Shown here piece by piece: positions 1 to 7,508 of a stretch of DNA of 64,000 nt; positions within the stretch are counted from its first letter, which is position 1, and each line of letters starts with the position of its first letter. A program made the position numbers and the translations under genes. The notes beneath the pieces are model-generated. The model was given only the letters and a program-made list of their open reading frames with translations. It did no database searches and was not told the DNA's origin. The stretch comes from Planctomycetota bacterium (GTDB lineage Bacteria > Planctomycetota > MHYJ01 > WSZJ01 > JACPWG01), in assembly GCA_016197205.1 (NCBI GenBank), contig JACPWG010000108.1:61379-125378 (forward strand), written 5' to 3'.

Positions 1-381
1 CAGCCGACGCCGGCGTGGGACGGGGCGGACGTGCGGTCGGCGGAGCTGGTCGGGGAGGTCACGGGCGTGAAGGGCGGGCAGCTCACGGTACACTATCGAG
101 GACACGTGAGCCTGGCGGGCACTCGTCCGCAGAACCGCCGGAGCTACCGCGGGGACCTGCTCGGCGACGCGGTGTACGAGCCTGCGACCCGCCGCTTCCG
201 CTGCTTCGAGCTGCTCGCGCTGGGCACGCACACGCTGCCCGCGGACGACACGCACGGCAACGCGGGTTCGCGCACGGCCCCGCTCGGCGTGCTGATCACC
301 TTGAACCCGGACGGGGCGCAGGACAAGCTGCCGCCGACCTTCTGGCGGTGGGGCTACCCGCGCGGCTGGCCGCGCCGCTGA
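1..381 (+). CDS. C-terminal fragment of an unrecognised protein
   Basis: The reading frame is open from the first base of the window and ends at TGA 379-381, so 126 residues of a longer protein are visible and the start lies outside. It contains an SVK/GQLTVHY-like beta-rich stretch and a small Gly/Asn/Pro-rich tail (GSRTAPLGVLITLNPDG), with no motif I can name. Codon use has the strong third-position G/C bias of the neighbouring genes, and the overlapping longer frame at 15-680 is arginine/glycine-rich noise. An ATG at 31 could start an internal shorter product, but the frame continues upstream of it. I do not assign a function. Confidence 0.55.
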   Translation, partial: QPTPAWDGADVRSAELVGEVTGVKGGQLTVHYRGHVSLAGTRPQNRRSYRGDLLGDAVYEPATRRFRCFELLALGTHTLPADDTHGNAGSRTAPLGVLITLNPDGAQDKLPPTFWRWGYPRGWPRR

Positions 382-475
382 AGCGAGCGTGTGCATGTAC
401 CGGCAGGCCGCGGTGGGATCGGCGGTTGGTGCGCGGGGCAGACCGGTCGCGCATCGTGGGCTGGGGCTCGTGGCG

Positions 476-1192
476 CTACGCGGGATCGGGCGGTTTTCCT
501 GGCGGAGGCGGTGCGCCGCCCGGCGCGATCGGGGGCGGGGCCGGCGGCTCGACCGGAGCGGCCGGGCCTTTGCCGGACGGCCGGCGGGCCGGGTTGAGCG
601 ACCAATCGCGGCGCACCGCGTCGGCGCAGTCCGGGCAATACCCGTGCGTGAAGCTGGCCTCGGAGTGCCGTTCGATGTAGGTCTCCACCAGGACCCAGGC
701 GCCGGCATCGTCACGGATCCTCTTGCATCGGGCGCAGATCTTGAGCAGCCCGCGCAGCATTTTGACCTGGGCCTGGGCCTCCCGGATCTCGCGAGTGAGC
801 CGCTGCTTCTCCGCCTCCATCCGGTGCCGGTTGAGGACCATCTCGATCGTGATCTGCAGCTCGCGGTCGCGGATGGGCTTCAGCACGAACGCCTCCGGCG
901 CCGTGGTTTTGGCACGATCGAGCGTGGCCTGGTCGGATAGCGCCGTCAGGTACACGATCGGGACGCACGACCCCGTGCGGATGGCCTCCGCCGCCTCGAT
1001 GCCGTCCGGGGCGCCGTCCAGGCGGATGTCCATGAGGATGAGGTCGGGGCCGAGGCGGGCGGCGAGCGCCACGGCCTCCCTGCCGTCCGACGCATGCCCG
1101 GCGACGGTGTGCCCCATCCTCTGCAGCCGCTGCTGCAGGTCGAGGGCGACCACGCCTTCGTCCTCCACCACCAGGATGCGCGCCGACTCCAT
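476..1192 (-). CDS. Response regulator with C-terminal Cys motif
   Basis: This is a 238-residue receiver-domain protein. The first 120 residues form a CheY-like domain with the acidic pair after strand 1 (VVEDE), the phospho-acceptor in LILMDIRL, the Thr in VYLTA and the Lys in LKPI. A coiled-coil linker follows (about 125-155), then a C-terminal module with CARCKRIRDDAG and CPDC, a paired-Cys motif seen in other PAS or receiver proteins and possibly metal-binding. The tail is Pro/Gly-rich. There is no DNA-binding domain, so output is probably protein-protein or through the Cys module. It starts 12 nt after the histidine kinase stop, with GAGGAG eight bases upstream of ATG, so the two are co-transcribed and are very likely partners. 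Confidence 0.9.
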   Translation of the reverse strand: MESARILVVEDEGVVALDLQQRLQRMGHTVAGHASDGREAVALAARLGPDLILMDIRLDGAPDGIEAAEAIRTGSCVPIVYLTALSDQATLDRAKTTAPEAFVLKPIRDRELQITIEMVLNRHRMEAEKQRLTREIREAQAQVKMLRGLLKICARCKRIRDDAGAWVLVETYIERHSEASFTHGYCPDCADAVRRDWSLNPARRPSGKGPAAPVEPPAPPPIAPGGAPPPPGKPPDPA

Positions 1193-1204
1193 GGGCGTTG
1201 CTCC

Positions 1205-2659
1205 TCAAACGGGAAAGACCAGACGGAACTCCGTTCCCGCGTCCCGGCGGAACTCAAACGAGCCCTTGAGCTGCCGGCAGAGCGACTCGACGATCCTCAT
1301 GCCGAGGGTTGAGGACTCCCTGCGCTCGACCCCCGCGGCCATGCCGACGCCGTCGTCCCGGACCGTCAGCGCGAGGGCGCCGGGGCCGGACACCTTCAGG
1401 CTCACCACCACCTCGCCGGGGCGGCCTTCGGGGAACGCGTGCTTCAAAGCGTTCGCGACCAGCTCGTTGATCAGGAGGCCCAGGGGAACCGCCTTGTCGA
1501 TCCCCAACCCGGCCGCCTCCCCGTCGCTGCGGACGCGGACGCGCACGTCCCCGCCGCCATAGGTGGAGAGCAGCTCCGCGGTCAGTCTGCGCAGGTACTC
1601 GCGGAAGTTGACGCGTCCCAGATCGCCGGAGCGGTAGAGCATCTCGTGCAGGGTGGACATGGCGAGCACGCGCTGCTCGCACTCCTGCAGCGTGCGCCTG
1701 GCGTGTTCCGACACCCCGGCCTCGTTCGACTGGAGGTGCAGGAGGCTGCAGACGATCTGCAGGTTGTTCTTCACGCGGTGGTGGACCTCCCGCAGGAGGG
1801 CCTCCTTGTCCCGGAGGGAGGCCTTGAGCTGGTCCTCGACCGCGCGGCGGTCGGAGATGTCCCGGATCGCGGCGGTGACCAGCAGCTCTCCACCGGACTC
1901 CATGGGGCTCAGGCTGATCTCCGCGGGGAATTCGCTGCCGTCCCTGCGCAGCGCGAAGAGCTCCCGCCCGGCCCCCATGGGCCGCACCGTGGGCGCGGCG
2001 AAGAATCCGATCGCGTGGGCGGAATGCCGCGCGCGGAAGCGCTCGGGGATGAGCCGTTCCACCGATCGGCCGAGGAGATCGGCGCGGGGATGGCCGAAGA
2101 GGCGCTCGGTCTGAGCGTTCACGAGGACGATCCGGCCCTGGTGGTCCACGATCACCATCGCGTCGGGCGCGGCGTCCAGGAGCCAGCGGAAGCGGGCCTC
2201 GACCTGCTTGTGGGCCGTGATGTCGCGCGCGATGACGGAGAAGCCGACCACGCGACCGTCCGCGTCCCTCACGGGAGAGACCGTCACGGACACGTCGATC
2301 GGGCGGCCGTCCTTGCGCAGGCGGACGGTCTCGAAGTGCTCGACGGGCTCGCCGGCGAGGATCCGCCGGTGGATGTCGGGGAGCTCGTCGGGGCGGTCGG
2401 GAGGGACGAGGAAGGAGAGCGACCGGCCGAGGACCTCGGCCGCGGGGTAGCCGTAGATCCGCTCGGCCGCGGCGTTCCAGCTCGTGATCCGGCCATCAAG
2501 GTCCTTCGCGATGATCGCGTCGTCGCAGGAGTCGACGAGGGCGGCGAGCGGCGCCGTCGAGCCGCGGGCGGGCGCGGGGGCAGCCTTGGGTCCCGGAGCT
2601 GATCCGCCGCCCCCCGGGGCAACGTCCCGCGCGCGACCCGGATGTCTCGCCTTGGACAC
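1205..2659 (-). CDS. Two-PAS sensor histidine kinase, HisKA_2 type
   Basis: This is a 484-residue soluble sensor kinase. PAS domain 1 spans about residues 37-150 (ending ARDITAHKQ) and PAS 2 about 155-275 (ending IRDISDRRA). A HisKA_2 phosphotransfer helix with EVHHRVKNNLQ lies near residue 294, followed by an HATPase_c domain with the N box LINELVANALKHAF and the G box DDGVGM. No membrane segment is visible, so it should sense a cytoplasmic signal. I chose GTG at 2659 because GGGAGGAG sits five bases upstream; the frame extends to 2944 but that part is low-complexity Pro/Gly/Arg sequence. The response regulator follows 12 nt downstream and is the obvious phosphotransfer partner. Confidence 0.92.
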   Translation of the reverse strand: MSKARHPGRARDVAPGGGGSAPGPKAAPAPARGSTAPLAALVDSCDDAIIAKDLDGRITSWNAAAERIYGYPAAEVLGRSLSFLVPPDRPDELPDIHRRILAGEPVEHFETVRLRKDGRPIDVSVTVSPVRDADGRVVGFSVIARDITAHKQVEARFRWLLDAAPDAMVIVDHQGRIVLVNAQTERLFGHPRADLLGRSVERLIPERFRARHSAHAIGFFAAPTVRPMGAGRELFALRRDGSEFPAEISLSPMESGGELLVTAAIRDISDRRAVEDQLKASLRDKEALLREVHHRVKNNLQIVCSLLHLQSNEAGVSEHARRTLQECEQRVLAMSTLHEMLYRSGDLGRVNFREYLRRLTAELLSTYGGGDVRVRVRSDGEAAGLGIDKAVPLGLLINELVANALKHAFPEGRPGEVVVSLKVSGPGALALTVRDDGVGMAAGVERRESSTLGMRIVESLCRQLKGSFEFRRDAGTEFRLVFPV

Positions 2660-3150
2660 GCGCTCCTCCCATGAACTTCGGACGATTGCGCTTCCGCGCC
2701 GCCGGTGGGCGACGGAGGAGATTGTACCGGGACCGACCGCCGCGATGCAAGGGGAGGCCGCCCGGCCGGGCGGGCAGGAGGGGGGGGGCGACGGCGCGGC
2801 CCGTGTCCTTGCCCAGTGGCCGGCCGGCATGGGCACGGGCGCGATCTTTCCGGGAGGGGAATTGTCGTCCGCGGTTCGCGGTGACGCGCCGATCGGCGGA
2901 GACGTGCTCGGCCCCCCGGACACCCCCAACCACGGCGGGCGCACCGGGCAGCCTGATTACCCTTTTGGCTACCTGGCCTTCGACGGACACGTGGAAATCG
3001 TCAAGCCGGGGGAGGCGAAGCACACCCTCTACGCAGCCAGCACGACGGGCTCCAGGAGCACCTGACCCGGTTCGTTCGCCGCGCGGACCGCCCCCCTTCC
3101 CCCCTCGGCGAAAACCCCGCCTTCCCTTCCTGCTTGTGGGCAGCTCGCCT
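2660..3150. other. Intergenic region, no gene seen
   Basis: This 490-bp GC-rich spacer lies upstream of the histidine kinase and downstream of the thioesterase gene stop. The overlapping open frames are Arg/Pro/Gly-rich shadows without ribosome-binding sites. It presumably holds the kinase promoter, but I see no convincing -35/-10 pair. Confidence 0.5.
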
Positions 3151-3960
3151 TCACCGCGGCTCGATCAGCAGGCTCTGGATCGACCGCCCCACCGGCCCCA
3201 GGCGATCGTGGAGCGCGCACTCGGCCATGCCGATGCCGCCCGGACCACCCGCGGTGAAGGCGTCCAACCCGACCCATTCCCCTTCGACCGGGCGATGCAG
3301 GTAGACGGTGAGATCCGGATTCAGGAACGTCCACCGCTTCACGTCCAGGACCAGGCTGATGCCGTTGCCGGAATCGGCGGCTACCACGGTCCGCACGAGC
3401 GGCGAAGGCTCCTCGCCGGCAATCAGCGGCACGCGCATCCGCATCCAGGCGGCCATGGCCCCGCTGCCGAAGCGACCGCGCGCGATTCGAAGCTCCATGG
3501 CGGTGTGGTAGCCGACGGACGCGGTGAAGAACGGGAACTCGAAGGGCGCGCTTGCCTGGGGCGGAGGGAGCGGGGGGACGGGCGCAGGCGGGGACGCGGC
3601 CGTGAGCGGCAAGGTGCGCAGGCACAGGCCGCTCGCGCGGGCGATCTCGCCGCCGGCGGTCGCGCCGCCATCCCGCGCGGCGCCATCGCTCGCTTCCACG
3701 AGAGTGGCCGCGAGCAACTGCCGCTTCTTTCCGGGACGGACCACCTGCAGTTGGACGCTGACGCGCGTGATCGGAATGGGGCGCAGGAACTCCACGGTGA
3801 AGCGCACGACCTGCATGCCGGCGGCGGCGGCGTGGCGCTCCATCTCGCGAGCCAGGAGCGCGGCGGGCGGCCCGCCGTGCTGGTGGACAGGGCTCCACGG
3901 GCCGCGGGTGGCGGAGGTCGCGAGCAGGTGCGCGCCGTCAAGGGTGTAGAATGGATCCAT
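3151..3960 (-). CDS. Hot-dog fold acyl-CoA thioesterase family protein
   Basis: This 269-residue protein resembles the TesB-like/4HBT_3 thioesterase superfamily: an N-terminal hot-dog with WSPVHQHGGPPAALLAREM and FTVEFLRPIPITRVSV, a Pro-rich linker around residues 115-145, and a second hot-dog with LVLDVKRWTFLNPDLTVYLHRPVEGEW. Family members hydrolyse acyl-CoA thioesters in the cytoplasm, but the chain-length preference cannot be read from sequence. The ATG at 3960 fits the family N-terminus (MDPFYTLDG...), with GAGG about 13 bases upstream. It is a single gene between repeat-containing DNA and the two-component pair, so the context gives no pathway. Confidence 0.85.
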   Translation of the reverse strand: MDPFYTLDGAHLLATSATRGPWSPVHQHGGPPAALLAREMERHAAAAGMQVVRFTVEFLRPIPITRVSVQLQVVRPGKKRQLLAATLVEASDGAARDGGATAGGEIARASGLCLRTLPLTAASPPAPVPPLPPPQASAPFEFPFFTASVGYHTAMELRIARGRFGSGAMAAWMRMRVPLIAGEEPSPLVRTVVAADSGNGISLVLDVKRWTFLNPDLTVYLHRPVEGEWVGLDAFTAGGPGGIGMAECALHDRLGPVGRSIQSLLIEPR

Positions 3961-4498
3961 GTTCTTTACGGCCTCGAATCAGGCTGGCTCTAAGAATTCG
4001 CGCGGGGGATCGCGAAAGGGTCGCAGCAGGGGGGATGCCTTCCAAGGTGGCTGCGCCGCCCCGGTGCTGGAGGCGAGCCGCCTGTTCACTTGAGGATGCG
4101 GGATGAGCCTGTCTTGTGGTGCAGGGCTTCCGCCTTCGCGCGCGGCGCTTCGGTGGACGTGTCCGCCCTGCACCCGCTCCCGCACGGAACGCCTGAAGCT
4201 CCTCCGCGCCTTCCTCTGGCCGCTCTCGCACTCCAAACGCTCGCCGATTTGCATACGGGGCGTCCCGTCGGTGCAGGGCGGAAGCCCCGCACCACAAGGA
4301 CGCGTGGCCATCCGCTGCTCCTTCTCAGCTCGAAAGGGCTGCCGCAGACGTCCGCAATGCCGCGGCCGGGGCGCGGGGTCGAAAGCGAGTCGGGGCTTCG
4401 TGGGCACGGCGGCGCCGTGCTCCTACGGGCGGCAGCCATGCGGTACGCGCCGAAGGGACTCGAGGCAGGGAATTGCACCGACCTCCGCGATGGACGCC
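3961..4498. other. Intergenic region with a palindromic repeat pair
   Basis: This 538-bp spacer lies between the MutS2 stop and the thioesterase start. Its main content is the GTGCAGGG repeat element annotated at 4114-4298. No ORF here has a credible start or domain. Confidence 0.6.
4114..4298. repeat. GTGCAGGGCTTCCGCC inverted-repeat element, copy 1
   Basis: The left arm TTGTGGTGCAGGGCTTCCGCC-type sequence at 4114-4134 is matched by its reverse complement at 4278-4298 with one mismatch. Each arm is itself partly palindromic (GTGCAGGGC...GCCCTGCAC). The same 21-bp ends bound a second element at 24035-24188, and related arms occur near 55233 and 55377 and inside the elements at 52941 and 53821. 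Confidence 0.8.
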
Positions 4499-6952
4499 CT
4501 ACCGGCCACCACCGGACAGCGTCACCACCGTCACTCCCCCGCCCCCCTCGGAGGGCTCGCCCTGGCGGAACTTTTCCACGAGCGGATGTTTCTTCAAAAA
4601 CTCGGTGACCGCGCGCTCCATCGCGCCCGTGCCGTAGCCGTGGACGACCTGGACCTCGGCCAGCCCGGTCAGGGCCGCGGAATCGAGATATTGCGCAAGC
4701 TCCCGGAGCGCGGGCTCCACGCGCTTCCCGAGCAGGTGCAGCCGCGACTCCACTTTGCCGCCGCGCCGCGAAGGCACAAACTTGGGCGCCGAACGCGCCG
4801 AGCCCGCGCCGCCGCCACCTCCCCCGCTCGAACCGCTGCCTGCGCCCGCGGGTCGGCCCGCGCCGTCGCGCCGCTTGCCCGTCGACAGCTCCACGTCGGC
4901 GAGATCCACCTCGATCCGAAATTCTCCGGACCCCACGCGGACTCGCCCCTTCTTTGGCAGCGTCTCCAGGACCTCCCCTTCGCAGTTCATGCTCCGCACG
5001 AAAACCCGGGCCCCGGGCTTCAACTCCTCGGGCTTCGGCGCGGCAGGACGCGGCGGCGCGCCGGCGGCCGCGGCGAAACGATCGACCTTCTCCCCGATGC
5101 CCGCAAGCCGCTCCCCCACCTTGCCCGCGACCTCCGAGGCCCGCTCCTTGTGTTCCTTCGGACGCGACCGCAGCTCCTCCAGGACCGCATGCACCTCCCG
5201 CCGCGCCTCCTTCAAAAAATCCTCCGCCTCCGTTCGCGCCTCACGATAGATCTCCTGCTTCCTCCCCTTCCACCGCGCCAGCTCCTCCTGGATCTGCTTC
5301 TCGAGGTGCGAAACTTCCGCCCTCGCGTGCGCGACGGCGCCCCGCTCAGCCTCCAGTTCGGAGCGCTTCGCGTTCAGGTCACGGATCAGCTCCTCCAGGT
5401 CCAGCCGGCCTTGCCCCAGGTACTTCCGTGCGCGTTCCAGGATCCCCTTCTCGACGCCCAGCCGCTCGGCGATGAGGAGCGCGTTCGAGTTGCCCGGAAT
5501 CCCAAGCACCAACTGGAACGTCGGCCGCAGGCTCACCGCGTCGAATTGCACCGAGGCGTTCGCCATCCCGGCCCGGCTGTGCGCGAGGATCTTCAGGTCG
5601 CTCAAGTGCGTGGTCACGACCGAGCGGGCCTCGCGTTCGTGCAGCGTCTCGAGAATCGCCTGGCCGAGCGCGCCCCCCTCCGCCGGGTCCGTCCCGGCGC
5701 CCAATTCGTCGAGCAACACGAGCGTCGCGCGGTCGCACGCGGCCAGGATCCGGACGATCCGCGTGAGGTGCGAGGAAAAGGTCGAGAGGCTCTGCTCGAT
5801 GGACTGCTCGTCCCCCACGTCGCAATGCACCGCGCGAAAGACGCCGAACCGGGAGCCGGCCGCCGCGGGGATCGGAATGCCCGACTGCGCCATGAGGACG
5901 AGCAGACCCGCGGTCTTCAGCGTCACGGTCTTGCCGCCGGTGTTCGGCCCCGTGATCACGAGCGTGCGGTAGTCCTGCCCCACGCGCAGGTCGAGCGGCA
6001 CGGCCGCTCGGCCGTTGAAGATCAGGACCGGATGCCGCGCCTCGCGCCAATCCAGCCACGCCTCGCCGTCCACCTCGGGCGACACGAGCGAGTAGTCGCG
6101 CGAGAGCCGCGCTTGGGCCTCGAGGACGTCCAGCTCCAGGAGAAGCGCGTGGTCCGCTTCGATGGTGTCGGCCGCGCGCCCCACCGCGACGGTCAGCTCG
6201 CGCAGCACGCGGTTGACCTCCACCCGCTCCTTCGTCTCGACGTCGCGCACCTGGTTCCCCATTTCGACGACGACCTCAGGCTCGACGAAGACGGTGTTCC
6301 CGGTGTCGGAGCGGTCATGGACGATCCCGGAGACCTGCGCACGATGCGTGGAGCGCACGGGGAGGACCCAGCGACCCTCGCGCTTCGTCACGAACTGGTC
6401 CTGCAGCGCCTCCGACAGCTCGCTCGAGCGCATCATCCGCTCCATCTTGTCCTGGATCCCCCACTCCAGCCCGCGCCGCCTCTGCCGCAGGGCGTGAAGG
6501 GCGGGGCTCGCCTCGTCGAGCACGCTGCCGTCCGCGTCGACGCTCGTGAGCAGGGAGCGCTCGAGCGTGGGCAGCAGATGGAAGCGCTTCATGAGCTCGC
6601 GGAGCAGCGGGAGCTCCAGCTCCAGCTTCTTGACCTGGTCGCGGGCCATGCGCGCGGCGCGAAGGGAGACCGCGACGTCGAAGAGCGCCTTGCCTTCCAG
6701 CGTCGCGCCGTCCACGCGCGCCATGCGCAAGTGGGGGGACAGGTCGCGCAGCCCCGCGAGCGTCAAGGGTTCGTCAAGGGCGTGCAGCGTCGCCAGCTCG
6801 GCCGTGAGCGCGAGCCGGCGCCGGATGACGATGGGGTCGACCAGCGGGCGCAACGCGCGCGCGGCGTCCGCGCCGGCCTCGGACGCGCAGCAGCGCGAGA
6901 GCTTGTCGAGCACTTTGTCGAACTCGAGGACGCGAAGGGTGTGTTCATCCAT
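4499..6952 (-). CDS. mutS2: MutS2 family ATPase/endonuclease
   Basis: This 817-residue protein has the MutS2 layout: an N-terminal core starting MDEHTLRVLEFDKVLDKL, lever and clamp helices, an ABC-type ATPase with Walker A TGPNTGGKT and Walker B LVLLDELGAGTDP, a coiled-coil-rich linker of about 120 residues (ELEAERGAVAHARAEVSHLEK...) and a C-terminal Smr domain with HGYGTG and a VTVVTL ending. MutS2 proteins act in recombination control and, in some bacteria, on collided ribosomes. The usual LDLRG motif at the Smr start reads LHLLGKR here, so the first nuclease motif is altered while HGxGTG is intact. Length matches the family. The minus-strand neighbour upstream is separated by about 550 bp of repeats, so it is probably transcribed alone. 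Confidence 0.95.
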   Translation of the reverse strand: MDEHTLRVLEFDKVLDKLSRCCASEAGADAARALRPLVDPIVIRRRLALTAELATLHALDEPLTLAGLRDLSPHLRMARVDGATLEGKALFDVAVSLRAARMARDQVKKLELELPLLRELMKRFHLLPTLERSLLTSVDADGSVLDEASPALHALRQRRRGLEWGIQDKMERMMRSSELSEALQDQFVTKREGRWVLPVRSTHRAQVSGIVHDRSDTGNTVFVEPEVVVEMGNQVRDVETKERVEVNRVLRELTVAVGRAADTIEADHALLLELDVLEAQARLSRDYSLVSPEVDGEAWLDWREARHPVLIFNGRAAVPLDLRVGQDYRTLVITGPNTGGKTVTLKTAGLLVLMAQSGIPIPAAAGSRFGVFRAVHCDVGDEQSIEQSLSTFSSHLTRIVRILAACDRATLVLLDELGAGTDPAEGGALGQAILETLHEREARSVVTTHLSDLKILAHSRAGMANASVQFDAVSLRPTFQLVLGIPGNSNALLIAERLGVEKGILERARKYLGQGRLDLEELIRDLNAKRSELEAERGAVAHARAEVSHLEKQIQEELARWKGRKQEIYREARTEAEDFLKEARREVHAVLEELRSRPKEHKERASEVAGKVGERLAGIGEKVDRFAAAAGAPPRPAAPKPEELKPGARVFVRSMNCEGEVLETLPKKGRVRVGSGEFRIEVDLADVELSTGKRRDGAGRPAGAGSGSSGGGGGGAGSARSAPKFVPSRRGGKVESRLHLLGKRVEPALRELAQYLDSAALTGLAEVQVVHGYGTGAMERAVTEFLKKHPLVEKFRQGEPSEGGGGVTVVTLSGGGR

Positions 6953-7043
6953 GGGTGGGAACAGCCCGAGGAGGGAAGAAACGCGAGGAGCGAAAAGTGG
7001 AAGCCTGGGACGGGGGAAGCGGGAGCCGCGCGAGAAGAGAACT

Positions 7044-7087
7044 CGATTTCAAAATTCAAATTGCAAATTTCAAATCTCAAATTGCGA
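7044..7087. repeat. AT-rich AAATTTCAAAT island, left arm
   Basis: This 44-bp A+T-rich stretch of AAATTC/CAAATTT units in a high-GC background resembles, in inverted orientation, the island at 7418-7459. A further piece of the same type sits at the right edge of the window (63986-64000). Confidence 0.65.
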
Positions 7088-7093
7088 GACGAA

Positions 7094-7348
7094 GGGCCCG
7101 TAGGAAAACGACTTGCTCGTTTGACGGGTAGGGAGGCGAAGCGAATGCTCAATGCTCAACTTTCAAGTCTCAGGCAAGGCTCAAGGTTCAAATCTCAATC
7201 ACCACCATGAAACCTAGCCCGGGCACGGAATCGCGGACTCTGAGCCTTGAACTTTGAGCCTTGTCTGAAGCTTGATCATTGAGCCTTGAGACTTTTCCTG
7301 ATGAGCTCCCTGGTTTCCGAACTTCCTGATTTGTTCCTTTACGGGCCC
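7094..7348. mobile_element. GGGCCCGTA-ended inverted-repeat element, copy a
   Basis: This 255-bp element starts GGGCCCGTAGGAAAA and ends TTCCTTTACGGGCCC. It is flanked by a GAA direct repeat on both sides (7091-7093 and 7349-7351), consistent with a 3-bp target duplication. The interior is an imperfect long hairpin built from CTCAATGCTCAA/TTGAGCATTGAG-like pieces. It is non-coding. About 255 bp of the element at 13132-13594 aligns with it along its length, and the unbroken GGACTCTGAGCC at 7236-7247 is the empty version of an insertion site in that copy. Confidence 0.75.
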
Positions 7349-7417
7349 GAAGGGTTGAAGCGCGAGGCACCTGGCCGTGTCGCACGACCGGCTATCGCTC
7401 GGCGCCGGTCGGTCCGT

Positions 7418-7459
7418 CCAAATTTGAAATTTGACTTTTTGAAATTTGGATTTTGAAAT
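7418..7459. repeat. AT-rich CAAATTTGAAATTTG island, right arm
   Basis: This is the inverted partner of the island at 7044-7087. The pair brackets the mobile-element-like copy a. It lies 50 bp beyond the stop of the kinase gene and could act as a terminator region, although no U-tract hairpin of the usual kind is formed. Confidence 0.6.
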
Positions 7460-7508
7460 CGAGTCCTACACCGCGCGACGTTCACCTGCTCTCACGGTCC
7501 TTCAGCAG

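Noticed and set aside
4114..4298. CRISPR array
   Set aside because: Only two inverted arms with unique middle; no regularly spaced direct repeats, and no cas genes in the window.
4103..7210. 1035-residue plus-strand ORF opposite mutS2
   Set aside because: Shadow frame in a high-GC gene; no domains and it crosses repeat elements at both ends.
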